This document shows, piece by piece, positions 1 through 7,850 of a DNA stretch of 64,000 nucleotides. This DNA comes from JBBSUQ01 sp964389755 (GTDB taxonomy: Bacteria; Bacteroidota; Bacteroidia; Flavobacteriales_D; Crocinitomicaceae). Position 1 is the first letter of the stretch. Every line of letters begins with the position of its first letter. The stretch lies in the NCBI GenBank assembly GCA_964389755.1, contig CAYMEW010000001.1:62001-126000 (forward strand), given 5' to 3'. The notes under the pieces are model-generated. The model ran no database searches. It was not told the DNA's origin and saw only the letters and a list, made by a program, of their open reading frames with translations. The position numbers were made by a program, and so were the translations under genes.

Positions 1-93
1 TTGAAAAAGGAAGTCATGGGGCGCATCGATGCGCACAAACGCAAAATAGAAGAACTCAAAGCGCAGCTTAAAATGTTCCGGGCTCATGAATAG
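1..93 (+). CDS. C-terminal end of an unknown gene (5' truncated)
   Basis: Reading frame 1 is open from the window edge to a TAG stop and encodes about 30 charged residues (Lys/Glu/Arg-rich, probably helical or coiled coil). The true start lies outside the window. The next gene begins inside its last codons with an 8-bp overlap, so the two are probably co-transcribed and translationally coupled. The fragment is too short to assign a family. Confidence 0.55.
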   Translation: MKKEVMGRIDAHKRKIEELKAQLKMFRAHE

Positions 94-760
94 ATTCATC
101 AATTCCCTTCTGCTTGCCCTTTTCTTCCCCACCCTGTTACTGGCCATTTTCATCGGGTTTGATCTGCCCATCGGCTTTCTGAAAACCTCTGGCGCACAAC
201 TTGGATATCGCTTTGAGATCCTGTTGGGCCTGGGTACCTTTATACTTGTCTTAAACTTACGTAGGAGCGTTCGCAGATGGACCGGAAGCTGGATGCTTCG
301 TAAGAAAGATCGTTTCTTGTACAACGAACCTGTGAGTAGCAAACGACGCAAGCGCGTGGTCGTTTATCTTTTACTCGAAGCTTTTGTTATGAGTTTTCTC
401 GCTGCAGCCTTGTACCGGCTTTCGCACGAAGTCTGGATGCCGGCCATCGGTTTTCTCTTTGGCGCACTCGACAGTGTTGTATTTTGCATTGTCGGAAGCA
501 GCGGAAAGTATTTTCGCACGGGAATCAGTTCAAAAGCGCTCATCGTGGCAGACCGGGAAGTTCCCGTACTCTACTTCGAAGGGTTGCGCAAGATCACCTT
601 ACAGCAGCAAACCATCTATTTCGATTATATTAAAGACCTTCAGCTTTCCGTACCGGTTGATGTGATCGATGAGGCGAACAAAGAAAGGTTCAAAACTGTT
701 TTACTGGCACAAACCGATCCCGACCGCGTTTTTGTTAACGAGCATTTTAAAAACCTGTGA
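86..760 (+). CDS. Hypothetical multi-pass membrane protein
   Basis: A 224-residue protein with hydrophobic segments at about residues 5-25, 40-58, 90-110 and 114-136, followed by a soluble C-terminal half rich in beta-type residues. I recognise no family motif. A basic cluster near residues 72-90 lies between the second and third hydrophobic segments, consistent with a cytoplasmic loop. It overlaps the preceding frame by 8 bp and sits 1 bp upstream of the thioredoxin gene, so it is probably part of a short operon. The alternative frame at 459-665 is a shadow. Function unknown. Confidence 0.75.
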   Translation: MNRFINSLLLALFFPTLLLAIFIGFDLPIGFLKTSGAQLGYRFEILLGLGTFILVLNLRRSVRRWTGSWMLRKKDRFLYNEPVSSKRRKRVVVYLLLEAFVMSFLAAALYRLSHEVWMPAIGFLFGALDSVVFCIVGSSGKYFRTGISSKALIVADREVPVLYFEGLRKITLQQQTIYFDYIKDLQLSVPVDVIDEANKERFKTVLLAQTDPDRVFVNEHFKNL

Positions 761-761
761 T

Positions 762-1058
762 ATGGGAAATTTTCGTGAGATCATTCAATCCGAGACACCG
801 GTCCTCGTCGATTTCTTTGCAACCTGGTGTGGTCCGTGCAAAGCCATGGCTCCCGTACTCGATCAGCTGAAAAACGAGATGGGGAACGAAGTGCGCATTC
901 TGAAGATCGATGTGGATAAGAACCAGGAAGCCGCTGCAAAATTCAACATTCGGGGCGTTCCGACTTTTATTCTTTTTCGAAAAGGCGAGATCCTGTGGCG
1001 CCAGAGCGGTGGTATGGACCTGCGCACACTGAAAGCTAAAATCAGGGAAGCCGTTTAA
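762..1058 (+). CDS. trxA: Thioredoxin
   Basis: A 98-residue single-domain thioredoxin. The redox-active WCGPC motif is at about residues 22-26, and the cis-proline region (RGVPTF) follows at about residues 67-72, as in classical thioredoxins. It should act as a cytoplasmic protein disulfide reductase supplied by thioredoxin reductase. The frame is open further upstream to an ATG at 669, but that extension overlaps the preceding gene and has no thioredoxin content. The ATG at 762, directly after the upstream stop, gives the normal family length. There is no signal peptide. Other thioredoxins may exist elsewhere in the genome, so the trxA symbol is by family only. Confidence 0.93.
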   Translation: MGNFREIIQSETPVLVDFFATWCGPCKAMAPVLDQLKNEMGNEVRILKIDVDKNQEAAAKFNIRGVPTFILFRKGEILWRQSGGMDLRTLKAKIREAV

Positions 1059-1118
1059 ACGGAATACGTTTCGAGCTGCCTCTACCCGATTTTCAACCGA
1101 AAATATGGGATAAATCAC

Positions 1119-1126
1119 TATTTTTG
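1119..1126 (+). promoter_or_regulatory. Bacteroidota -7 box upstream of pyrophosphatase
   Basis: TATTTTTG matches the TAnnTTTG -7 element used by the Bacteroidota housekeeping sigma factor. It lies 39 bp before the ATG at 1165. A TTTC run further upstream is a poor -33 box at the wrong spacing, so only the -7 element is supported. Confidence 0.5.
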
Positions 1127-1164
1127 CCGAAAAAATTGCCAAGCAACAAATAATCGTGCAACTC

Positions 1165-1860
1165 ATGAAAGAAAAAGTGAATAAAATCGTGGAAGCCATG
1201 TCGCAGCGCTTCGTATCTCACCCGTGGCACGGTGTGGAGGTCGGAGAAAAAGCTCCGGAGATCGTGAATGCGTATATTGAGATCATTCCGGCTGATGCCA
1301 TTAAATACGAAATCGACAAACCGAGCGGTCACATTCTCGTGGACCGTCCGCAAAAACTGTCGAATCACATGCCCTGCCTGTATGGTTTCGTTCCGAAAAC
1401 TTTTTGTGACACGTCCGTTGCCGAATTCTGCCGTGAAAAAACCGGCCGCAATGACATTGAAGGTGACCAGGATCCGCTTGACATCTGCGTATTGAGCGAG
1501 CGTAACTTCGACCGGGGAAATATCCTCTGCGAAGCGAAGGTGATCGGTGGTTTCCGGATGATCGACGGTGGTGAGGCGGACGATAAGATCGTGGCGGTAC
1601 TGAAAGGCGACCAGGCTTACGGCGCGTTTAACGACATCAGCGAAATGCCGCAAATGGTCATCGATCGTGTTCGTCACTTCTTCCTGACTTACAAAGACCT
1701 CGACGGCAGCGCGAAAAATGTCGAGATCACTCATGTTTACGGACGCGAAGAGGCATACGAAGTGATTCGCCGTTCGGAATCCGATTACGCTGCCAAATAC
1801 GGGAACGTCAATGAAAAACTCGTGGAGGCGATCCTCGGTGCACTCGGTGCAGAAGCCTAA
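1165..1860 (+). CDS. ppa: Inorganic pyrophosphatase (family I)
   Basis: Hydrolyses pyrophosphate to two phosphates, pulling biosynthetic reactions forward in the cytoplasm. The family I metal-binding signature is seen as GDQDPLDICV near residues 99-108, and DRP, KTFCDT-type and KGDQAY segments match the active-site surroundings. At 231 residues it is longer than the roughly 175-residue E. coli enzyme. The frame is also open from a GTG at 1156; I prefer the ATG at 1165, which begins a run typical of this subfamily. A -7 promoter box lies just upstream and a hairpin terminator follows, so it is probably monocistronic. Confidence 0.92.
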   Translation: MKEKVNKIVEAMSQRFVSHPWHGVEVGEKAPEIVNAYIEIIPADAIKYEIDKPSGHILVDRPQKLSNHMPCLYGFVPKTFCDTSVAEFCREKTGRNDIEGDQDPLDICVLSERNFDRGNILCEAKVIGGFRMIDGGEADDKIVAVLKGDQAYGAFNDISEMPQMVIDRVRHFFLTYKDLDGSAKNVEITHVYGREEAYEVIRRSESDYAAKYGNVNEKLVEAILGALGAEA

Positions 1861-1883
1861 CAGAAGAACAGTATTTAAAATAC

Positions 1884-1918
1884 GAAAAGGAGTCCGCGGA
1901 AAGCAGGCTCCTTTTTTT
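1884..1918 (+). terminator. Intrinsic terminator after pyrophosphatase
   Basis: An AAAGGAG / CTCCTTT stem with an intervening loop is followed by a run of seven T. It lies 24 bp after the ppa stop and between convergent genes, so it could also block read-through from the opposite strand. Confidence 0.75.
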
Positions 1919-2000
1919 GTGTTCATCGCTTTGGTTAGCTATCAAAGCGCCGTCCACCGGTTCAGGCGGACGGGCTTTTGGCATCAGAGTCTCCGCCGGG

Positions 2001-3542
2001 TTAAAAGCGGACAATCCGAATGGTCTGGATTTTCTTTTCTCCTGCATGGACATTCATCAGGTATACACCGGCGGGCAATTCCGTAAGATCGAGGAGCTGC
2101 TGCGCACCGGAAACGCTTTGTTGCTGCACGAGCTGTCCCTGCATATTGAGCAGTTGAATTTCACAACCGGAAGCGTTTTTAACGGTTACAAAACCGTTTG
2201 TCGGGTTCGGGTACACTTCCACGCTGTTCGTCGAAAGTGGATCCACGGAAAGCGTATTCGGCGCCGCTACAGGCGTATTCGGAGGTAATGCCGGATCATA
2301 ATTCGTAAATGAGCAGGCAAACCAGCTACCATCTGACAGGTTTTCAGTGATCCCGGCGTTTAACGACCAGTTACCGTTGTTCTGCCCTGACCAGGTTGAC
2401 CAGTAATTTCCGTTCGTTCCACCGATACCGCTGTGACTGCCATAAACGATATCATTCAGAAAACCACCTCCCAGGTCCAGTGAAAGACCGGGAACAGTAT
2501 TTCCAAGCTCGGTAAGCGCATCCGTAGCCGTTGCAGAACCGTTAAACAGGTATCCGAAGGCAAAAGACTCCGGTGCACCATTGTCGTTAAAATCAAAGAC
2601 AATTACGGCAGAATCGCTACCCTGACCCACCCAGGTCAGCACATCTTCCGCTACGAAAGCGTTCGGATCGTTGGCCGGAACGGGAATGAAAGGACGGCGC
2701 GGCTCCCATTCGGCATACGAGCAACCAAACCAGCCACCGTCAGAGACCGTTGTGGACAGTCCTGCATTGAGGGTCCAGTCGGACATGTTCGTTGCGCTGA
2801 ACGTTCCCCAGTAATAGGGTGAAGCCGCTATTCCGGCATTCGCGTTGTAAACAATGTCATTCAGAAAACCTCCTCCCGTTGCGGGCTGAAAGTTCGGATC
2901 TGCAGCAGCCACCTGCGCAAGCATTTCTTCTCCGGTAATGGTTCCGTTAAACTTCACTCCCCAGGCATAAACTCCGGGATCACCGAAAGGCGCGGGCACG
3001 AAATCCACCACGAGAATGGCCGAATCGGTTCCGGAACCGGTCCAGAAGGTAACATCGTCCATGTTGAACCACTCAGAACTATACGCTGCGTAAACCACCG
3101 AAGGCTGTACGGCAGAAGGTGTGAATCCGTATGAACAGCCATACCAGCGTCCGTTGACCAGCGATTCGGAAATTCCGCTGTTCATGGTAAGGCCGCTGAG
3201 GTCATCTCCCGACCAGGTGCTCCACCAGTCCGGGGAATTGGCAAGACCACTGTGTGCATTGAAGTAGATGTCGTTAAGATAACCACCGGATTGCACGAAG
3301 TGAAACTGCGGTTCCTGATCATCGACTGCCTGCAGGAGGTCGTTGAAGGTCAGGTTATCGGTTTCATCAAAGAGAAAGCCCCAGGCATACGAGGAGTCTG
3401 CCGTACCATCCCGAAAATCGACGGCAAGAATTGCGGTATCGGGCCCCGAACCGATCCAGTAGCGGATATCGGATTCTGTAAACTGGGCAAATGCGTGGGT
3501 AGCCCCGAATACGAGGCAAAAAAGTGTAAAGAGTTTCTTCAT
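2001..3542 (-). CDS. T9SS-exported protein with three 115-residue repeats, downstream of a cobalamin riboswitch
   Basis: A 513-residue protein. Residues 1-20 are a signal peptide ending in AFAQ. Three homologous repeats lie at about residues 25-140, 162-277 and 299-413. Each starts with a W-x-G-x-G-x-D-S/T-A core and a hydrophobic VDF strand, has a GG(Y/F)LNDI motif in the middle, and ends with W(Y/F)(G/A)CS(Y/F). Residues 438-513 are a T9SS type A sorting domain (VYPNPTNG, ending IRIVRF), so the protein should reach the cell surface or medium. A cobalamin riboswitch precedes it, which suggests expression when B12 is scarce. I infer a role in capturing corrinoids. The repeat layout loosely recalls the transcobalamin-type DUF4430 fold, but that is unverified. 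Confidence 0.85.
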   Translation of the reverse strand: MKKLFTLFCLVFGATHAFAQFTESDIRYWIGSGPDTAILAVDFRDGTADSSYAWGFLFDETDNLTFNDLLQAVDDQEPQFHFVQSGGYLNDIYFNAHSGLANSPDWWSTWSGDDLSGLTMNSGISESLVNGRWYGCSYGFTPSAVQPSVVYAAYSSEWFNMDDVTFWTGSGTDSAILVVDFVPAPFGDPGVYAWGVKFNGTITGEEMLAQVAAADPNFQPATGGGFLNDIVYNANAGIAASPYYWGTFSATNMSDWTLNAGLSTTVSDGGWFGCSYAEWEPRRPFIPVPANDPNAFVAEDVLTWVGQGSDSAVIVFDFNDNGAPESFAFGYLFNGSATATDALTELGNTVPGLSLDLGGGFLNDIVYGSHSGIGGTNGNYWSTWSGQNNGNWSLNAGITENLSDGSWFACSFTNYDPALPPNTPVAAPNTLSVDPLSTNSVEVYPNPTNGFVTVKNASGCEIQLLNMQGQLVQQQSVSGAQQLLDLTELPAGVYLMNVHAGEKKIQTIRIVRF

Positions 3543-3644
3543 TCTTTAATTTTTTAGTTAAACAATAAAGAATAAAAACATGAAAGGAGTTGTTCACCAG
3601 GGTGGGAAAACTTCTTCTCGGCTTTTATCCTGAAAGCATCGAAT

Positions 3645-3813
3645 ACGGACGTGGCAGGTCTTCTGACTCCCTTCGGCTTCCCGGCCCCTTCCCGTCGTAC
3701 GGAGATACAACAGTGGGATCTTGCCGGTGCACATTGAAGGTTACAGCTGCAGGAACAGTCCGGGCTTTTCACCCGATTCCCTTTTAATGCCATTTCGCAA
3801 TGGTAACCAAAAT
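3645..3813 (-). promoter_or_regulatory. Cobalamin (B12) riboswitch
   Basis: On the minus strand the order is: a GGTTACC stem region, an AAAAGGGAATCGGGTG core, the CCCGGACTGTTCCTGCAGCTGTAA-type junction, a variable arm, and the B12 box AGTCAGAAGACCTGCCA (plus-strand 3652-3668). These are the conserved landmarks of the adenosylcobalamin-sensing class. About 110 bp separate its 3' end from the start codon of the T9SS protein at 3542. That stretch is the likely expression platform, but I could not identify a clear terminator or sequestering stem by eye. Confidence 0.93.
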
Positions 3814-3828
3814 CCGCGGCTAAGATAG

Positions 3829-3863
3829 CAAAAAGAAAAGGACGAATGCATGATCCGTCCTTT
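3829..3863 (-). terminator. Intrinsic terminator of the lipoprotein gene
   Basis: On the minus strand an AAAGGACG / CGTCCTTT stem is followed by TTCTTTTTG. It lies 25 bp after the stop of the lipoprotein gene (3888) and directly before the riboswitch, so riboswitch transcription probably starts independently within or just after it. A degenerate TATCTTAG -7 box (3820-3827) is at the right place. Confidence 0.7.
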
Positions 3864-3887
3864 CCCTGTATAAAAGTTCTTTTTTTC

Positions 3888-4703
3888 TTATTCTGTCACA
3901 ATGTGAATCTGATCGAGTTCCTGGAATTCGAAGCCGACACTTCCGTCTATCTTTTTCACAAAGGTGACCTCTACTTTTTTTCCGAGCATTTCTTCCGCAT
4001 GGTCGCGTAAGTTCTGAAGCGAGGGATCGACATAGCGCAGGGCGAGTGCGGAGGTGTATCCACCTTTTTTATTTTCACCGACGATCAGGTAGGTTTGCGG
4101 ACCGGCATCCACGAATCCCTGGAAGGTCGTTTCGAATTCGCCCTGTTCCTGCAAGGCACGGAAGGCCCGATCATCCGGAATATCCTGTTTGCCAGCCTGC
4201 CGGAACTCAAAATTCTCAAGATCGCCTTCGAAGGAGGCTTCACGTTCTTTCGTTCGCTCTACCTTTCCGTTCTCATCAAAGTAAGAAATGCGTTCCACGA
4301 AGGTTGCTTCTTCGCCCTGTCTTTTCTCAAAACGGGAAACCGCCACACGCTTCACACCATTCTGATAGTAAAAGATGTTTTTTCCGAATCCGGCATTATC
4401 AGCGTTGCCATAATCCTCAATGACGCGTATGATCTGGCTATTCTTGTCGAGAGAAGCCTGAACTTCCACGTACGCGCCGTTCTCTTTGGAATAACGCAGG
4501 CTCGAAACAATGAGCGAGTCCCCGATCGAGTCCACTTTCATGCGATACGCATCCAGTTCTGCCTCGGTACGCAAGGGTTCATAGGTATTTTCTGCAACCG
4601 GCTCCGTTTCCGGGGAAACTACTTTTTCTCCGTTCCCGCAGGAAAAGAGTGTGATCGGGATGACTGCCAGGAGAATCGTTCTTATTCCGAAATTCATACG
4701 CAC
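3888..4703 (-). CDS. Hypothetical lipoprotein
   Basis: A 271-residue protein with a lipoprotein signal peptide: a hydrophobic segment ending in LFSC, where the cysteine at about residue 22 would be lipidated. The mature part is charged and carries no motif I recognise. It includes a region of regular strand-like repeats (residues 60-160) and a C-terminal section (220-271) that may form a small separate domain. The second in-frame Met at 4697 is an equally good start. It is flanked by a terminator downstream and looks monocistronic. Likely anchored in the periplasmic leaflet or outer membrane; function unknown. Confidence 0.8.
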   Translation of the reverse strand: MRMNFGIRTILLAVIPITLFSCGNGEKVVSPETEPVAENTYEPLRTEAELDAYRMKVDSIGDSLIVSSLRYSKENGAYVEVQASLDKNSQIIRVIEDYGNADNAGFGKNIFYYQNGVKRVAVSRFEKRQGEEATFVERISYFDENGKVERTKEREASFEGDLENFEFRQAGKQDIPDDRAFRALQEQGEFETTFQGFVDAGPQTYLIVGENKKGGYTSALALRYVDPSLQNLRDHAEEMLGKKVEVTFVKKIDGSVGFEFQELDQIHIVTE

Positions 4704-4824
4704 TATTGTTTATTGGGGTAATGCTTCAAAGGTTAAAAGTAACAAGTTTTGCAAAAATTCGGGTGCGTAAGGGGTTCGGTTTAGCTTAAAATGATAATTT
4801 AGTGAAAATGCAATTCTTTTGGAT

Positions 4825-5316
4825 ATGACGACAGCGCACTGGCATCTTGTTTTGAACCACGCACCGCTTTTCGGTCTGGTGATGGGCATCATTCTCTACT
4901 TGTGGGGACTTTTGCGAAAGAATACGTCCTATCAGAAATTCGGGTTAACGGTGTTCGTCATTACCTCACTCGTTACGATTCCGGCGTATTATACCGGAGA
5001 AGGTGCCGAACATGCCGTGGAAGACCTGGCCGGTTCTTCGCACCACATGATCCACGAACACGAGGAGTTGGCGGAAACAGCATTTATACTCACGAATGTG
5101 TTGGGCGTGCTCAGCCTGCTTGCACTGATCATGATGAGCCGGGCTCCTGAAAAGATGAATGTCTTTACGCGTGCAATGATCCTGATCCTAAGCATCTTTA
5201 CACTGGTGATTATGGTAATGACCGCGGGACACGGCGGAAAGATCCGACGACCGGAGTTGCGCGATCCGGATAAGCCTGATGTGCAGCGCATCGAGCATGA
5301 ATATCAGCCGGTTTAG
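4825..5316 (+). CDS. Four-TM membrane protein, DUF2231-like
   Basis: A 163-residue protein with four predicted membrane helices (about residues 12-28, 40-55, 84-103 and 114-132). The first helix begins with HLVLNHAPLF, a later segment has YTGEGAEHAVEDL, and a loop is His/Glu-rich (SSHHMIHEHEE). This layout resembles DUF2231-type membrane proteins, which are suspected to bind haem, and the histidines would suit metal or haem ligation. The frame is open to a TTG at 4819, but the ATG at 4825 gives a normal N-terminus. The gene stands alone between the lipoprotein gene (divergent) and the tRNA-fMet locus. Confidence 0.75.
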   Translation: MTTAHWHLVLNHAPLFGLVMGIILYLWGLLRKNTSYQKFGLTVFVITSLVTIPAYYTGEGAEHAVEDLAGSSHHMIHEHEELAETAFILTNVLGVLSLLALIMMSRAPEKMNVFTRAMILILSIFTLVIMVMTAGHGGKIRRPELRDPDKPDVQRIEHEYQPV

Positions 5317-5346
5317 GATTTATTAAGAAAATAATAGCGGAATACA

Positions 5347-5377
5347 CTTGTGCATTGTTAAAATGTGCGTATATTTG
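5347..5377 (+). promoter_or_regulatory. Promoter of tRNA-fMet
   Basis: A CTTG -33 box (5347-5350) is followed after 19 bp by a perfect TATATTTG -7 box (5370-5377), matching the Bacteroidota TTTG-N19-20-TAnnTTTG pattern in seven of eight key positions. The predicted start lies about 65 bp upstream of the mature tRNA. Confidence 0.7.
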
Positions 5378-5449
5378 TATCCGCATTCAACGATGCAGCG
5401 CCTGTAACGACAGGTTTTGAAATTGAAATAAGCATTCAAAGAAATATAG

Positions 5450-5522
<73 letters not shown>

Positions 5523-5529
5523 CAAAGAA

Positions 5530-5561
5530 GAAAGGAATTCGGAAACGGGTTCCTTTTTTTT
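5530..5561 (+). terminator. Intrinsic terminator after tRNA-fMet
   Basis: An AAAGGAA / TTCCTTT stem around a short GC-containing loop is followed by a T tract. It is located 8 bp after the tRNA. Confidence 0.75.
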
Positions 5562-6032
5562 ATGGCTCTTATTGAAGGTAAGCGGCGGGGATTACTTCTT
5601 CCCGTTTGGGCTATCTTATTATTACTATATGTATACCTGAACCTGCCACTGCGGTGCCTTTAACATAACTGTTGAGACGATTCAACCACGGCGCAACCAC
5701 GGCGCAACCTTCTTTCAGCCGGGCTTCCCGAACTGGTCGTAAGGTCGGATTTACAGTGCCGGATCTAACGCAAGACCCAGATCTGCACGCATGTTTACCG
5801 GAAAATATCCGGGACCAAAACCTGGGGGTTCAACGCCCGAAATCATTCATTAAGATACGTCGATTTTCTTAAAAAAGCAAGTGAGACTTAAATACGCGGG
5901 GGTGCTGCCAGGCAAAAACCCGGAGCGGTTGTTTTGGGCGTTTTTTTAAAATGGTTTCGTAGCCCACGAAGAAGAGCCATCCTCCCGGATGACCCTTTTC
6001 GCGTTGGCTGGCTTTGGGCTTAAAGCAAGAAG
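5562..6032. other. Long intergenic region with 11-bp tandem repeat
   Basis: No convincing gene. Two and a half tandem copies of CAACCACGGCG lie at 5683-5709. A hairpin GAGCCATCC / GGATGACCC at 5974-5995 may terminate the minus-strand T9SS gene that ends at 6033. A T run at 5941-5947 follows an imperfect stem and could be a plus-strand terminator. The 66-residue frame at 5672-5872 has no recognisable content and reads through the tandem repeat, so I do not call it. Confidence 0.5.
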
Positions 6033-7565
6033 TTAGCGCCGGACCATCAATTCTGTTCGGGTTCCGGACTGTCCGACGATGCGCAGGAGGTACGTACCGG
6101 GGTCAAAGTGCCGTGTATCGATCTCTATTTTTCCGGATTTCATTGTTCCTGCGTACACGCATTTTCCCTGCAGGTCAAAGATCTCTACCTGTTGTTCGCC
6201 AGCTGCCGTAAATTCCACCCGAATCACATCGTTGAACGGGTTCGGGTAAACGCGCAGCTGTTCGCCCGGATCCAGTTCGCCTGTGGAAAGCGTTAGGAAA
6301 TCACATTCGTTGTTGTACTGGTCGTAAAATGCCTGCACGGAATCGCAGACGTCGAGGAGTCGGTCCACGCTGGAGAGGTTGTCCTGTCCCTGAGCAAATA
6401 CAATTGCATAACTCAGTTTATGCAGGCTAAACGGCGTCAGTACATCCATGTCGACGGACTGAATCGACGTGCGATCTCCCGCCGCGCTGCCGGCTGTAAT
6501 TTCGGACCAGCCTGCGGCATCGTTCGGGTTGTCGTAGAATTCGAAGGTAGTTTCGTTACCGTCGGCATCGATAATGGGAGCGCCGGAAACGGAGTATCCA
6601 CGCATACGCTGGTATTTTTCGACCGGTGATGCCAGGTATTCCTGTTTCAATGTCTGGAAGGAACGCATGGTGTGATTGAGGGAAACGACTCCAAAGGCTG
6701 GCGGAGCAGTTCCGTATCCGTTCATTCCCAGTGCGTCTTCATCCACGGGATCGTTATAATAATAACCGAGATTTCGCAGCGTATCGCAACCGACAAAATC
6801 ATCGTTCGGGTTTCCGAGATCCCCGTCCATCGCATACGAAACGGTAAAATCATAGAGTGTCTGTGTTCCCCGGTTGTGCAGGTAAATGTCCATAAAGGTT
6901 ATGTTTTGCAATTCGGGTTCTTCGAACTGGTAGAACATGAAATGGGCTTCAATACCGATGGGATCTCCGCCGGAGCCGTGCACATTTACTTTGTCATTCA
7001 GGATCGTGTAAACCGCATAATCGCCTTTGATACAGGGATAATCCCCGTTTTCGGGCATGTAATTGCCGTCTCCGTCCACATCCACAAATGGCGCAAGGTA
7101 ATAACTGTATTGCTGGGACTGATCTCCGTGCGCGGGCCAGGACGCTATCGAAGCCGGAACCGTGTAGCCGGCATCCTGGTAATGCTGTATGTGATCTTCG
7201 ATTTCTGTACGCGACACATCCCAGAATTCCTGCCCGAGCGGACTCGGAAGCGAAGCTGTGGCAGTCATGGTTACGAGTGGCCCCGGCCACAAATCGGCTG
7301 TACTGTCGGCATAAAAAACGGGGCCCGTGAATTTGACCTGTCCGTTGACATCTTTCCCGCTAAACCAGAAGGCACTGGAATGTATCAGGTATTTGAGTTC
7401 TTCTTTCGGAAGTGCATAACCCGGTCCGTCATTTTGTGCATTGTGAAAGAAGATACCGTTCGAATTGACAATCCCGGCGGCGTTGTTCCATGAAATCGTG
7501 TCTGAAAGTTGTGCCTGTGCGCCGAAGGTCCCGGCGATCATAAAGAGTAACATTTTAAACTTCAT
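6033..7565 (-). CDS. T9SS-exported protein, type A sorting domain
   Basis: A 510-residue secreted protein. The signal peptide (MKFKMLLFMIAG, cleavage near AQAQ) starts at 7565; the longer frame from 7595 adds a charged non-signal segment, so I prefer 7565. The body is rich in Asp, Gly and aromatic residues, including a DVDGDGNYMPENGDYP segment that resembles a calcium-binding Asp-rich loop at about residues 170-185. The C-terminal ~75 residues are a T9SS sorting domain (VYPNPFNDVI, ending in basic VRR). No catalytic motif is evident. The next gene is divergent, about 285 bp away. Probably a cell-surface or extracellular protein of unknown function. Confidence 0.82.
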   Translation of the reverse strand: MKFKMLLFMIAGTFGAQAQLSDTISWNNAAGIVNSNGIFFHNAQNDGPGYALPKEELKYLIHSSAFWFSGKDVNGQVKFTGPVFYADSTADLWPGPLVTMTATASLPSPLGQEFWDVSRTEIEDHIQHYQDAGYTVPASIASWPAHGDQSQQYSYYLAPFVDVDGDGNYMPENGDYPCIKGDYAVYTILNDKVNVHGSGGDPIGIEAHFMFYQFEEPELQNITFMDIYLHNRGTQTLYDFTVSYAMDGDLGNPNDDFVGCDTLRNLGYYYNDPVDEDALGMNGYGTAPPAFGVVSLNHTMRSFQTLKQEYLASPVEKYQRMRGYSVSGAPIIDADGNETTFEFYDNPNDAAGWSEITAGSAAGDRTSIQSVDMDVLTPFSLHKLSYAIVFAQGQDNLSSVDRLLDVCDSVQAFYDQYNNECDFLTLSTGELDPGEQLRVYPNPFNDVIRVEFTAAGEQQVEIFDLQGKCVYAGTMKSGKIEIDTRHFDPGTYLLRIVGQSGTRTELMVRR

Positions 7566-7850
7566 ACGTCTTGTTTTTATGGGTTTCTCATTCAATTTAA
7601 GGGTAAATTTGCAGCCGGAAATACTGTTTCCCGTCAGATTAAGAACTATTTATACATTTCTAAAAAATGCATACATAATCCAAAATCAACACTTTACAGG
7701 CTGACGAGTTCCATTAAGGGATTAGTGCCGACATTGAAGTACGTAATTAACACAAGTCTACCGGAATCATAAAACGTTAACACAAACTAATTACACAGGT
7801 TAAACTAAGGCTCTATTTTTCGGATGTTCAATTCACTTAAACCCGTATTT

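Noticed and set aside
1093..1926. 277-codon minus-strand frame over the pyrophosphatase gene
   Set aside because: It is the antisense shadow of a clearly identified enzyme; no homology or start signals.
5672..5872. 66-codon plus-strand frame in the long intergenic region
   Set aside because: It starts in the tandem repeat, has no domain or signal and no promoter box at a suitable position.
6672..7493. 273-codon plus-strand frame
   Set aside because: Antisense to the T9SS protein on the minus strand, which has a signal peptide and sorting domain.
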